Below, piece after piece: positions 13,501-25,690 of a DNA stretch of 64,000 nucleotides. A model generated the notes under the pieces. That model searched no databases. It was not told the DNA's origin and worked only from the letters and a program-made list of their open reading frames with translations. Source of the DNA: Dicyema japonicum (lineage: Eukaryota > Dicyemida > Rhombozoa > Dicyemidae); the NCBI GenBank assembly GCA_011109175.1, contig RDEW01000061.1, forward strand, positions 188,244 through 252,243, in the 5' to 3' direction. The stretch's first letter is position 1; each line of letters starts with the position of its first letter. A program made the position numbers and the translations under genes.

Positions 13501-14180
13501 CGTGGCAGAGGAGGATTTTCTCTTCTCCTCCATGTTCCTGACCCATGACATTCGGTTCCTCTTCCTGTAGAGGCCACGGCTTCCGTGATCACCAGACTCG
13601 CAGTTGATACAGGATCTTCTATTGTTCGGTTCTGGGCATTCCGGAAACTATGTGGTCCTCCACAAAGAAACATCTCTTTGACCTATTGCAATGTCTTGCA
13701 ATGTGTCCGAAATATTGACAATTAAAGCATCTTGGAATGTTCTTCTGGCCCACTCACAATCGATTTCCATCCATCCAATGACAAGACCCAGGCGTATCAA
13801 GGACGTAGCTTCTGCCCTTGACTTTAAGCTCATCTTCCATCCCTTACACTACGTTTCACTGACTCAGTGGTTAAAGCAATTTCTTTCATGTAAGCCATAA
13901 GTTTGTCTTCCTCAATCCATATTGGAACATTCTTTAGAACAATTTCCGAAAGCTCTCTTGGTTCGATCACCTTGTGGTTTCCCTTCCCGAAAAGAAAATA
14001 GATAAGTCTCTTCGAAATGAGATTTTATCTGACTCTTCATTGAACTCCAATCGGAAAATCCCGGGCCTTTTTAGTCACTCTGGCGTTTTTCAGTGAATTC
14101 AATCCATACAACAGGTTGCAAGTTTAATACTCCCCATGCTCCTGTCTACAGCCGAGAGTTCACTGTCAACCAATTGTCTG
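10570..14180 (-). mobile_element. Jockey-like non-LTR retrotransposon with CCHC ORF1
   Basis: Read 5' to 3' on the minus strand. ORF1 occupies about 14,180-13,400 and holds a zinc knuckle, CFNCQYFGHIARHC (C-x2-C-x4-H-x4-C), at about 13,730-13,690. Endonuclease follows at 13,200-12,700 (EADIIFVNETKIK, AILGGDLNSKSISFG), then RT at 12,000-10,600 (APGSDFI, PANYRPISLI). The 3' end near 10,575 is almost the same as that of the copy ending at 23,105. Several stops and frameshifts make it inactive. Its 5' boundary abuts the sequence that flanks 5S genes (14,185 onward). Confidence 0.8.
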
Positions 14181-14254
14181 TCAAATGTAAAACTCGCTGA
14201 GACAATCTCTATTAAAATGTGAATATTATTTAGGCATTTTTACAAAAATCAAAT

Positions 14255-14367
14255 GTACGATCATACTTAGCTGTAAGCACCCGTTCTCAGCCGACCACGG
14301 AAGTTAAGCGTTATAGGCTGTGTTAGTACTTGGCTGGGTGACCGCCTGGGAACTCACTGTGTTGTAC
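14255..14367 (+). rRNA. Degenerate orphan 5S rRNA copy
   Basis: It matches the array 5S genes over the whole length but differs by base changes (TAGCTGTAAG for TGGCCGTAAG), a one-base deletion (AAGCGTTATAGG) and an altered 3' strand (CTGTGTTGTAC for CAGTGTCGTAC) that breaks the terminal stem. The T-run terminator is also weaker. It is probably a pseudogene. The 70 bp upstream (from about 14,185) is shared with the array. Confidence 0.8.
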
Positions 14368-14379
14368 GATTTTTATTAT

Positions 14380-14553
14380 TGGATGGAGATTGTAACCTAA
14401 TTATTTTATTTCTAAGCCACAAGACGACTCTGAAAGAGAATTGAAGGCAATTGCAAAGTTGATAAATTCAGCATTTTTGAATACAGATATTGAAGCCTTT
14501 TGCACGTGGATGAACGACGATTCTGAGGTTTTTGATGTTATTTGTATTTTAGA
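14380..14553 (+). pseudogene. Duplicated HSPBAP1 exon/intron block
   Basis: These about 174 bases are nearly identical to 9,546-9,716 of the HSPBAP1-like gene. They include the end of the WMEI exon, the 25-nt intron, the DDSERELEAIAKLINS exon and the next 25-nt intron through its acceptor. It lies immediately 3' of the orphan 5S gene, exactly where the array has its short AT spacer, and is followed by the array's 'catgcgaagatttttc' segment. Introns are kept, so it was copied as DNA. Confidence 0.85.
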
Positions 14554-14699
14554 TCATGCGAAGATTTTTCTGGATTTGATTATTCAAGTCCCCGGAGATG
14601 GTAGCATTGTTATTAGTTAGACATGAAGGCTCTATCACAGATATACAACACATCGATAATTAGAAACACAATTCCATAATTTAAATGTTGGCACACACT

Positions 14700-15300
14700 T
14701 TTTAACTTATTCTTGCACGATATTCCAATTGGACTTTTCCAACTTATTAAGAAGAAAATTCGATAACCCTTGAGTATGCCGATGACATAATTTATGCTTG
14801 CAAGGATATATGGGATAAGACAGCTACGAACATATTGAAAACTACTCTAGAAAGACTTCATGAATGTTGAAAAGAAATTCAATGTCAACATCCACAGATA
14901 AGTCCTCGACCTCTCTTTTTACGTTGAATAGAATGCTATCAAGTTATTCCGCTGAACTATTTTCGAATGGTGAACTATCCCACACAAGAAACAAACTAAG
15001 ATTCTGGGAGTAACATTTGAGACCATCATGACCTTCCGCACAAATGTGTCAAACGTAATCAGTGCTTCGACATGAAGCTTAACTTCGTGAGGGTGCTCGT
15101 CTCAAAATTTAAAGGATCCTCAAACCAGGCATTATCCACGTTGTACACCCAATTTATCGAGCCAACTATAAATTATGGATGTGCAGCTTGGAAGTACAAA
15201 ACTTGCCAAAACAAAGTCCAGTATGAAAACATTCTCTCGAATCACAACACTACCATAAGGACAACCCCATTTAAGGTCCTAATGAGGGAAAACTTCTAGA
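14700..15300 (+). mobile_element. LINE RT C-terminal fragment
   Basis: An EYADDIIYACKD catalytic block near 14,770 is followed by TLYTQFIEPTINYGCAAW (about 15,140), the conserved thumb-side region of Jockey/CR1-type RTs. Multiple stops are present. Confidence 0.65.
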
Positions 15301-16062
15301 AGAACGGTACTATCGAAATGTGTCGATCGAAAATGTGTCAAGTTCGACAGCACCGGGAAAAGATGAGAATATTGATGATAGAAACCGGGATCACCTGATG
15401 GTGTTTTCCTTTTAATTAGCGTTTACCTGGTGAATTTTGGCTTAATAATAATCTCCAAAAATAATGCGATTTCTTGTCTCAAGAAATAAAATTGTTTAAG
15501 CACTTTGACACGATAACCAACGGACTGTTGTGTAGAATGGAACATTCGTGAACTGATTATTCACGTCTTCCAACAGCTGACTGAGTTGGAACGTTCTGAC
15601 CACATAGAACTCTCATAACCGATCTTTCAATTTGACGCCATTACAGAAATCCAGTGCTTTTCGCTTGTTTCTAATTCTAATGAAGGGAGGATAAGCGTGA
15701 ATGTTCTCGACTATATAACAATCCTTTGTGGGGACAGCGTGTTTGATATAGATCCTGATCAGCTCATTGCTGCAGTCGCTAATTGGACAGTACTCACAAG
15801 TTGCCGCAGTGACCGCAATCTAATTCTCATCCAATTGAATGAACACCCTTAGCTGAAAAATCCTCATACAATCGAATTCAAATTGTATCTGAAAAATGTA
15901 AATCGGAACAAATTCGGATGCTTTGTTGACAAATCTTTAATGGACTCGTCAAACCCAGAAATACAACAGATAAGTAGAACCATCAGCCGGGGTGTACAAT
16001 AGGGATATTCGAATTTGAAACCATATTGATTTTGTCATGTACTTATGACACTGCCCCATCAC
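15301..16062. other. Intergenic, no gene recognised
   Basis: Positions 15,350-15,450 resemble other repeat tails (gaaaccgggatcacctgatgg). The rest shows only short open frames with no family match that I can see. Confidence 0.3.
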
Positions 16063-16365
16063 TGGTGATTATTATTTATTAACCCCGGAAACCGAGAAAG
16101 AAGTTAAAGTAAACAACTAATTAAGTGTATCCAGTTTCCACTTCCACAGAAACAGAGTCCATCCGGAATCAACATGAAGAGTAAAAGACGTCCATACTTG
16201 TAGTTGTAAAAACCCCTCCAGTGGAGAGGGAAAGAGCAAATGATCCTTTTTCGGCCTGGCACTGAGCGCCACCTAGACAGGTGGATCACATGACGCCACT
16301 CTAATAGGAAGAGAAAGAGGAACAGACGAACAAACAGGAACTTCAACCAATTAGCCAATGGTGAT
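16063..16365 (-). mobile_element. Dispersed repeat family B (SINE-like), near-complete copy
   Basis: On the minus strand it runs from 'agagtggcgtcatgtgatcc' through 'ctccactggaggggttttt' to an 'aacttctttctcgg' region and a 'ggggttaataaataa' tail. Related copies lie at 813-915, 25,555-25,690, 41,150-41,270, 49,750-50,035 and 52,410-52,650. It has no coding capacity; the tail suggests LINE-driven retroposition. Confidence 0.65.
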
Positions 16366-16498
16366 TATGAGTCTTTAAATTTAATGAAATCTTTAATTTT
16401 TTATCAGTTTATTAAAATATTTAATATCTAACAAATCTAGATAATTTTCAAATTTTTTTAAAATTAAATAGTTATTAACCTCGTTGTTGTGTCGTTTT

Positions 16499-16732
16499 AT
16501 GGAGAACGAAACAATATATACTCTTTTAAAGATAGTCCTTGGTGTAATTTTAGCACTAATATTTATTTTCTTGTTTCGCTACTTTTGGTTTTATTTGTAT
16601 TAATTTAAAAGGAAACGATTTAAATTCCGCACACCAAAACCATTTGGAGTAGATTCTTCGTTCCAAAGACTCCCTAATGAAGTGGAGGAGATTTCTCTTT
16701 ATGATATTTCACGTGATCATGTCGTTCCTTAA
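16499..16732 (+). CDS. Small single-pass membrane protein, 69 aa
   Basis: An ATG opens MENETIYTLLKIVLGV, continuing into one hydrophobic helix of about 20 residues (LLKIVLGVILALIFIFLFRY). A 24-nt intron, GT...AG, then joins WKRFKFRTPKPFGVD and a short acidic/polar tail ending DHVVP. Splicing gives an exact open frame of 70 codons including stop. The basic residues just after the helix suggest a cytosolic C-terminus. No family is recognised. Confidence rests on the clean splice and on the intron size matching the confirmed genes nearby. Confidence 0.6.
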
Positions 16733-16849
16733 TTAATTTTTTCTTTTTGTGTTAGTAAAATTTAATCAATATTTAATATATTCATGCCAACCTAATAAAT
16801 TTAAACTAAATTAATGTTTATGGCCCTCTCCCAAATTAGCACCCCTCTC

Positions 16850-18960
16850 TCATGTGTTCTGCATCACCAGATTTTACTATCAGATCATTGCTCCAACCAT
16901 CGAATATGCTTATTTCACCTGGAAGTCTTCCATACTTAAAAATTAAACATATCAACTCACCCTGGAGGAAAGTTATGCTTTTTTTCTCACAGGAAAGAGA
17001 AATTGGCACTCCCCTTTCAAATGAGTCTCTTAGAAACGATTATTACCCCAGGATCACCTGGTTAAAAGGAAAAAGAGAAAGTTTCCAAATAACTAAGTGA
17101 CCCAGACCGGCACAGGGAAGGTCCTATGTGACGTGGACGAGAATCCATAATGGCTCTCCAGAAAGGACATATCGTTATCTCGTATCTAGGGCAGTTTTTA
17201 AATATTTGTTGTTCATAGAGGGGGATGTTAAGCAGAATAGCTGCCCTAACCATCTTCTTTTGTCGCCCAATCAAAACTGCTTCCAGAGGGGCGGACATAA
17301 AGTCGCTGCCAATGACTCTTGGCAACTTCCTGGATTGCAGACAGTTTCAGGAGAGAGGAGCAGGAAATGCCCATTGACCACGACTCACTTGTAAGTCAAT
17401 GCTGGTTGTACAAATTGCCGATAGACAGCGGAAAGGAGCCAAGCGTTTCTTTCGAGGGGTTTTTGGATTATTTTCAGGATCCTCATTCTCTTAAGTGGCA
17501 CAGTCGTCCGATTTTAACATGTCTGCAATATGTAAAGAGGGTCATAAATTATTTACTAGGTGACACCTCCAGAAGTAGTCTTTCCAAACATTGGATTAAG
17601 GAATTGAGCATTCACTAAACCATTTGAGTGGTGACTCTTAGTCCCTTGCTGAAATGACTATGTCGTCCGCATATGAAAGGAGGAGACAGTTTTCATCTGG
17701 GTTGTGCATGTTGTGTATATACAAATTAAACAGTGTTGGTGACCCCAGTTGAGAGAAAGCCTGTCTTTGATTTCACGTTGATGCAGATTACCTATCCACG
17801 ACTACCGCTCAGAAAGTTAGAGAATCTTTTCAGGGCGGATATCGGTTTCAAATATCTTTTCGTTAGAGACTTTCTTGAGACTGAATCAAATGCTTTGGTA
17901 ATGTCCAGAAAAAAGAGGTTTTTAAATGTGGTTTCAGCGCGTGAATCCTTCTGAAATAAATTGGGAGAGAGTCGTAACGTGTGGTAGTTGAATGGTAGCA
18001 CTGAACCAATGTTGAAATGCAGAATTGGGATGTCATCTCGAATACAAACGAGGACCATCTTTTCAAGAATTCTTGAAACAGCGTATAGTATTGAAATTGG
18101 TTATATGATGATTCTTCTGCGGATTTACTGGCATTCCTAATTGGATTTATGTGAGATCTCTTCCAAACTTTTGGGATACTATTCGCATTTATCGACGTAT
18201 TAAATATTAGAGCTAAAATCTCTAGCGCCAGAGGGCCCAGATGCCTCAGTTCCATGGTGGATATGGAATCTCCGGAATTCCGCGTCCTATATATTGTCAG
18301 ATGTATATCAGCTCTTGAGAATAAGATCCGGTCTGTGGAGGTTTCTGATTCAATTCTTTTCAAGTAAACACGGTGATCTTTAGATAAGCATAATAGTTAA
18401 TTAACATGGATTTCTATAATATGTTGTGCAGTGGGAGTTTCCATAGATTCGATCGTATTCCAGACTCTTATAATAGATGGGTTTGCAGAGAGATTTTAGG
18501 ATAGTTTTGTCCACCGTTTTGTGCTCGTGTCTTTGATTTGTCTGTCTATTTTTCTGTTCAGCGAATCTATTTTGACAATGTCTTCATTTTTGAGATGATT
18601 CTTCTTCAAGAAGTTCCTTTCTTTGATTAGGAAAAACAATGATTCTGCTAAAATCCAAGAAGACAACTTGAAGGAAAAGTTATCCATGCTGAAAAACCCT
18701 GATCAGTTTTAAAAAACACCACGATCGAGTTCTCTCCAGAAATTCCGGATGAAGGTATGATCACTGACAAAACACTTAATAAGAGTCATGAAACCACTTA
18801 ATTATGGACTCTGATGCATTCTAGGTGATCTAGAGGTTTCTTAAGTAAATAATGTTTATGTACTGGCATAATATTGCTGATAAATTTCTACGTAGTTCGT
18901 TTTGACAAACCGCTTGCATCATCTTTGGACTAAAATTCCTTCTCCGTCTAAATTTTCAAT
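16850..18960 (-). mobile_element. Jockey-like LINE remnant
   Basis: Minus-strand pieces are collinear with RT: LNRKIDRQIKDTSTKRW linker (18,550), HLGPLALEILALIFNTS and VWKRSHINPI (18,230-18,150), DITKAFDSVSRKSL (17,900), GSPTLFNLY and the catalytic LLSYADDIV (17,740-17,650). It has many stops and frameshifts. It is related to the LINE at 38.3-41.1 kb, which also has KAFDSxSRK. Confidence 0.75.
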
Positions 18961-20535
18961 TATTTTTTTTATTTCAGTGTAATTTTTGCAATAATATGAG
19001 CAGTTTCCATCCAACTCCCCGTCTTGTAAGAATAACTTTGGTTAGATACCTGATTTCAGCAAATTTTTCTTTTCGTATCTTGTTTTGACGGTTGTGGATA
19101 AAATTAAAAAATCCACATCCTTAAAATATTCTATTGTTTTAAGACAACAGTTGTGAAGAAGATAAAGAACGTAAGTTATGATGATTCAAATTCTTGTATA
19201 AATCATCAATACTTGTGCGGCAGCACCATGTATCTGGACACATTTGATATCAGTAATAAAAAATTATCAATCTATCGAAAATCCCTTAGAACATTATCAA
19301 TTTTCTGACAGAATATCCCCAGAGGATAATATGCGCTATGACATTAAAAATATTTTATCACGTTAATAGTAAACAAACTAATTTGAGATGCTTTTTGACG
19401 ATTGATGAGATTCAATAAAAATTGTTTTTTTCAGTTACAAATGTGCCTCATAAATTACAAAAAACGATTTCCTTACAAAAAAGTTGCAAAAAACATAAAT
19501 TACAAAAAAGTTGATTGAAAATTCATAAGGATATTTTCTAACACCAAAGTTAATATTTTCAATGTCATTTTTGATTGAACGTGGCATCACAGTAAGTAAT
19601 GATAATTGACCGAACGCTAGTATTTTACTAAAAAACTCAAAAAATACAAATTATTTTATTTAGTTAAAAGAGAGTAAATGGTCATATAGGGGCTGCCCTG
19701 ACTGCGTGGCTATTCCCTCTCAGAATAACGATCGAGACTCAAAAATAAAAATCAATAACATTTTTGACTTTATTGACCTAAAAATTGAATTTTGACTGTA
19801 TAACTTTCGATTAATTTAATTTTTTAATTTAAAACTACATTTTAAAAAGTTTTAAACAATTTTATAGAACATATGAATTTTGACTTAATTTACAAAAATC
19901 ACCCTACTAATCATGTATTGAAATTTTAGTGTATCTTATCGGTTGTTAGCTTTTTGATTGATGAAAAACACTAAAGAACTAACTTGAACACATAATAAAA
20001 CTAAAGGATAAAAAATAATCATTCATTATCACTCTTTCATAAAAATGAGACGGATTCTAGAAAATGGTAGATTTGATAATTTTGTTATATAAAAATGTAT
20101 TTTGATGTGAGATTCAAGAGATATACTATATTTTTGATTAGTTTTTGGCTCATCCATATCATTATGAATTTAGTTTTGCCTTGTGCATGGGGATACGGAA
20201 AAGTGCGAGGACGACATGGAAAGTAAATAATTAAATTTAGTTAAGCAAATATGGGAAACTCTTATATTAATCACAGTAAAAGGCGCACACAGAAGGCCAT
20301 GGAGAAGGTTAATCAGTCAGATCTACAAGATAGCAAAAGAGGAATATTTTTGAAAAATAATAATACTCATTAAAATAACAAAAAATATTAAAAACACAAG
20401 TTACATGTCGAGAGACAATACTCAATACACACAAATATAATCAACTAACAATGATACTTTCATTCAGACTCAGCAAACAACGTATGATGGTTTTTTAAAT
20501 TGTAAGACTCTAAATTTGATAAATGACAATCCAAT
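18961..20535. other. AT-rich intergenic, nothing identified
   Basis: No coding frame, RNA gene or repeat copy could be recognised in about 1.6 kb. Runs such as 'cataaattacaaaaaa' near 19,450-19,510 are locally repetitive. Confidence 0.4.
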
Positions 20536-22110
20536 TCAAATGTTTTCATCAATTCCTGCGAAATAAGTATAAACATAAACTTTATCAAAGTAAAAAAGAC
20601 GCAACTTTTTACAATCAATTTTCAAGAACTTGCCTACTAGTATCTTCAACATACTAACTTTGAGTTTCGCTACAAAAGTCATTTTAAATATTTTACTAGA
20701 AAATTTCTTCGCTATCTGTATTCCAGATTGTCGATTTATGATATTCAAAGCTAAATCACATAAATTAAAAATGATACTAATTAATCCATCTTCAGCTTCC
20801 TTACGATCTCATATTGAAGTTTTATATTATATTCTATTTATAAGTAAATAATTGAATAAAAATTAGATGTAACCACAAACTTTGCGACTCCCGCCCTTTC
20901 ATCTGGAGTTATTTCTACTTTATTGATTATTTTTAAAGATGGAATTTTTGAAATTATTATTTTTCTTTTGTCGTCAAAAACTGAGCCAGAATCGCAAAAT
21001 AGTTGACTGAGAACCGGCAATCGATTCAATTGATCGAACGATGATAACTACAAATGTTATTAACGACATACATCATCGATGGGACAGTCTTTTAAATAAA
21101 TAATCTTTAAGGAAATAAAAAAGTTATTTTCATCTGAAGGAAATGTTATTGAATGAATTGGGTTCGAAGATAAGTTAAGATAGTTTAACCTGTAAATTAT
21201 AAAATATTAATTTAATAAAATAATATTAAAGTACCTGCTAAGAAATCTCAATTTATTTACGTGATCCCAGGAATTAATAAAATTATAGCTGAGATCAAGT
21301 GAGGTAATAGAGTCCATAAATGGTCCATGTGTAAGACTGGTTAGCATATTGTTAGCCAAACAGACTATTTCAAGTCCTTTCCAGAAACTCAAAGGAATAA
21401 AAATGTTTTCAATATGCGAACAATTCAGTATAAGTGTATTTAGGGATATTTTCTTTTTATTACTTTCCATCCACGTGATCCTGTTGTTGCTCAGATTAAG
21501 ACTCTCCAAGCATTTAAATTGCGATGAGATATCGACAACATCATTTGAATTAGATAGCAAAGTCCCACACAAATCCAAATGTTTGACCTGACCAAGAAAA
21601 TCGTTTACTTGCTCATTCAAAGATACACCAAGTCCATTAATGAGACAATTTAACAAATTAATTGTGGTTGTAAAGTTCCTACAAGAATTAATTTAAGATA
21701 AGTATATTTAGAATATGTACCAAACCATAAAGTATGAGGTGGTTTCTTGATTCCTAACAATTCAACAGGTTTCGAAAAATTGTGCTGATTATCCCAATCA
21801 GAAAAATATTTGGATTCAAGAGCTTCGAAGAAAGTCACCCCAAAATTTGCTTTATTGGCAGGTATAAATGAGCCACTATATTCCTTCCTATCTATATTTT
21901 AAGACTAGTACCTAGCTTTGAAGTAAACTGTCCACCAATAGATCCATTATTCTTACCTCTGGAAGGGTCATCCCAGTCAACACCAATCCAAATTCCTTTA
22001 ATCGCTACTAAATTCTACCATCTTTATTTTCTAATTCTCCATAATACATAACAGTTCCTATCGAACCATTGAACTCTATTCGTTTGCCGCACTTTAGCAA
22101 ATCACACGAC
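20536..22110 (-). CDS. TBCE: Tubulin-folding cofactor E (TBCE)
   Basis: The domain order is that of tubulin-specific chaperone E. An N-terminal CAP-Gly domain (IWIGVDWDDPSRGKNNGSIG, then GSFIPANKANFG) is followed by leucine-rich repeats (LDLCGTLL, LESLNLSNNRITW, LETVCL-like, ITSLDLSYNFINSW) and a C-terminal ubiquitin-like stretch (LKVSMLKILVGKFLKID). TBCE helps assemble alpha/beta-tubulin heterodimers in the cytosol. The start MSCDLLKCGKRIEFNG precedes the CAP-Gly strand. Introns read 23, 20, 47, 45 and 24 nt. The last junction, between ITPDERAG near 20,900 and EAEDGLIS near 20,800, could not be fixed; candidate introns are 74 or 89 nt. The LRR region is shorter than in vertebrates. Confidence 0.9.
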
Positions 22111-22289
22111 ATTCAAATCTAAGTAAATATATATTTTTAATTTCATGAATTAATTTTTGATTTTACTTATAAAATTAAATAAAATAAATACCAAGAGTTT
22201 TTCGGCAATGCGATAGTTGTCAAGACAACTGAAGCGATAAGAGGGAAATTAATATTTTTCATCAAGAGGATGAGACGTCAGACCAGACT

Positions 22290-23080
22290 CAGAAGCCATA
22301 ACGTCTGAGAAACTCAGTGGTTCCTCAAATGTAGAAGATACACAGATGCAGATAATTTTATTGCAAAAACAAATAGGACTTCATTTTTATCTTTTTTATC
22401 AATACCATTTCGAGTCCTGTCTCAAGCCCTTCGCGAAATTCACTTTTCTTCAAAGCTATCTTTTGTCGAATATTTGAGAGAAAGGCATCCGTCATTTCTT
22501 CCATGATCCCAGATGTTTCCATCGCAATAGACACGAAATGGTAGTTTTCCCGGAGTAGTTCGTACTCGTAATCCCCTTGTCTTACGCATCTTCAGATGAT
22601 TCTGTCGGCGGCAGCAACCTGTGGCGTCCCAAACGAGTAATTATCATATGGAAATAATGACATCCCATCGCCTCAGTCCAATCCTAAAAGTTCCAGTTAA
22701 GCCGGAAACCCAGCGGCCCTTTTGAGCCAGTAGAACAACGTCATTGTGAGTTGTGTGACGCGTAGCAGAAAACCTTGGGTGTCAATGTTCTTTCCACAAT
22801 AGCAGTTGTGTCGCTGGCATACATTCAATCGGAGTCGCAGTGTTACTCCGATTCTCAGGAAATTCTCGTCAAAGAATTTTCAGAGAAACGAGGATGGTAG
22901 GGTTTCAAACTGACCCACATTTCTACGATGCGCGGCATGTAAGTTGGTATTGGTTAGCTCCTGTCTTCACACCTTCTAACGTCTTTGTACTTTCAATAGA
23001 GTCCCAACTTCCCTGCTAGCGATGTCGGGCGATAATTTCATGTCCATCTCCACCACAACATACAAACTCAGTCGAACTCT
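22290..23080 (-). mobile_element. Degraded repeat ORF with Cys-rich RT-linked domain
   Basis: A minus-strand frame reads FDENFLRIGVTLRLRLNVCQ, RHNCYCGKNIDTQGF. A later frame reads DGMSLFPYDNYSFGTPQ. This order resembles a domain common in invertebrate repeat ORFs (FRIAVGLRLG..C..H.C.CG..VD..GLHGLSC, then RPDGMTLxPW). Frames are broken. The element class is uncertain. Confidence 0.45.
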
Positions 23081-23099
23081 GCACGCAAGAGGGATTTAA

Positions 23100-24140
23100 C
23101 TTAAGCTCTAACAACTTTATTAGCAAGGAAAATTAAAGAGGAAGTTATTTGGCCTCATGCCGCTTGTCCTGCTAAACGTTTGGACTCTTCTCTGTGCTCT
23201 CAGACCCTTATCATTTATTCTGTGCTGCTACATACGAGTCAATGATGGCATCTCTTTTCAGGTAGTTCTCCATCCTTTTTTCTGCTGCATTTCTTATCGA
23301 CATTACTAGCAAATTTTCATCTTCATCTAGCTTCTCGTCGAGTCTTTGTGTAGGGAAATCTTGATCTCTGCTCTCCTCGATTTTTCAAGAAGCAAGATAA
23401 AACGCTCTCTGTATGCAGTGTAATACCATCCTTCCAGTCCATAAAGAGTGATGGAATGATCGTACGTGAAAAAAATAAATAAAAACATATCCGTTTCGAG
23501 TCTCAATTTCTTCATACACAATAACGCATGGTGGGGTTTCTTCTTTTGATTTTAAAATCGCACAATGTGCTCCCAGATTTCTCAAAAGCTGTTCCGAGAT
23601 ACTTCAGGGAGCTCAATGTTGATTCCGCATATGGAGTCTTTCTGATTTCCTTTACCATTCCTGACCGAGGAACATCATTTTTCTTCTGACAGTTTTAACC
23701 CATAAAGACCGCACCAGTCTTTTATCTCTCCATGTACACATTGAATCTCCTCTCTGAGATCATGCTCGATCTCGACACATCAGACAGTAGCACGTCGTCT
23801 GCGTATATCAGAGATTTCGTACTCGGTGTAGACGGAGATAGGAAACCGGCCATTAGAACATTGAACAATAGAGGGCTCAAAATCGATCCTTGTGGGACTC
23901 CTCTCTTAAACAATATCATATTTGAAAAATAGCGTCTGCATCTAACATAGGATTTTCTTTTTTTTAAGTATACTTTCACCCAATTCACTAGTTCCTTTGG
24001 GCTCCCCGTCCGTGATAACTGATCGATTATGGATCTGTGGTTAACACTGTCAAATTCTTTTGACATGAGACATATGACAAGGATAGGGGGATTTAATCCA
24101 ATTCTTCCGTTTTTACAGAAAGTTTGCACGTCCATCACAG
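23100..24140 (-). mobile_element. Jockey-like LINE, 3' portion
   Basis: The RT segment at 24138-23722 includes EFDSVNHRSIIDQLSRTG, RGVPQGSILSPLLFNVL and the catalytic SLIYADDVLLS. The rest is nearly identical in sequence to 10,570-11,560, including the 'ctctaacaactttattagc' 3' end. It is a second, 5'-truncated copy of the same family. Confidence 0.85.
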
Positions 24141-24499
24141 TTGATAGAAATTGACCTTAGTATTTACTCCATTAACTATCTCAGGGTATTATCAGCTGAT
24201 AGTAGTGCGCTCCGATATTCAAAGCAAGGTGATTTTTCAAGAAGTACACCACATTCGGCATTGCAATGCATTTCTTAGGAAAGTCAATCCAAAGAGAATA
24301 TTTTCTCCATAAAAGCTTTTACTTTTTTTTTTATGAAACGAAGATTAGTTTTTAATGACATTTTATCAGAGGTAACTGTTTGAGTTGGGAGATTTCTTTC
24401 AAAACAAGTTAATAAATTCTTCTATGATTCTGACAAGAAAGATTATTATCAAAAACTGATCTTCTCTTGGCTTATGAAAACGACATATTTTTAGCATCA

Positions 24500-24960
24500 T
24501 AGGATCAAGATGTCTAAACAGCCACGGAGAGAATACAACATCTCCTGAACCGTTTATTTTTTTGCCTGAACGAAAACCGACTGAAAATTAGTCCTGAGAA
24601 ATCCGTTGCATCCCTATTCTTCTCAGAGATAAATTGAAATTGAGGTGAATACGTAAACATCGGAATGATGTTCGCTACACATATGTGTTTCTCGCAAAAT
24701 ATGCTAAACAAATGTGAGAAAAAATAAACCTGCTGAGAAGCCTAGCAAGGATAGGAAAATCTAGAACCATCCCGTTCTAAAAACGCTTCTTCGCAATATA
24801 TTGAGCCTTGCATTTCTTATGCATGCGCCTCATCTCTTGACTAATGCTCAGAAAATTGGAGTGCACAAAGAGCTCCCTTTCTCAAAAGAGAGGGAGTTCT
24901 TAAGGAGAGTATCCGAAGAAATTTAACTCTTGGGGTCCACAGAAATGTGACCCAGTCTCA
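24500..24960 (+). mobile_element. LINE RT C-terminal fragment
   Basis: Plus-strand frames give LNRLFFCLNENRLKISPEKS and, out of frame, NMLNKCEKK and QYIEPCISYACASS, the post-YADD region of Jockey/CR1-type RT. Heavily degraded. Confidence 0.55.
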
Positions 24961-25190
24961 ACGAAGTACTCCTCCTTCGTTATATTAGCTGGTGTATCCA
25001 TTCCAATCTCAATATATGTCCGAAGAGCCTCCATCTCATATCAGTGATCTCGAGACTCAAAGGACCAGTGGAGCAAACATTATATAAAGCAATCTTGTTT
25101 ATTTTCTTTAAACAATTCAATCCGAACAATATCCTGAGCTTCCTTCCATTAAACAAATCTATCGCAGGTTTTTTAGTCATGGACATCGCT
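24960..25190 (-). mobile_element. RTE-like LINE C-terminal fragment
   Basis: One 68-residue frame, LRILFGLNCLKKINKIALYN and MRWRLFGHILRL, matches the C-terminus of the RTE-like elements at 3-6 kb and 62-64 kb. It ends abruptly at both sides. Confidence 0.75.
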
Positions 25191-25554
25191 TAGGAAAACC
25201 TTCAGAATATCATGGTAGCTATATAGCATTTATTATTAAATCAACATACATAAAACCATAATAGCTATATTTTTACCCTACGGAATTAGAAACTATCAAA
25301 CTAATTAAGCGATTCACCATCCGTGGTAATGCCCAGCCTCTTTCAAGTCGTCCAAATTAAATTAAGTTTTAAATTTATTGAACCAGAATAACAACTCATT
25401 AAGGTGATCCCGACTTCCTTAGCAGTCTTTGCATTACAGGACTTGAAGGAAATACCGTCCAAGGGAAACTCCTCTGGATGGTTGTTGACTAATGGTCCTG
25501 TTTGGATTTATTTAAATTATATCTGACGCTACCATAGATGGTGAACGTGATAAC

Positions 25555-25690
25555 GGAAGCTAACAATTCAAGCTCCCTGCATCCAAAAAGGAAGAGGAGG
25601 AACAAAGAAACAAACAAAAAATCTTCAATTTAAGTAGCCACATAGCACTACACTAACTTCGGAGCAACATGGCAAGTCGTCCAAATGTTC
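25555..25690 (+). mobile_element. Fragment of dispersed repeat family B
   Basis: The 'ggaagaggaggaacaaagaa' and 'aaatcttcaatttaagtagc' order matches 16,300-16,365 and 840-905. Only one end of the repeat is present. Confidence 0.5.
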
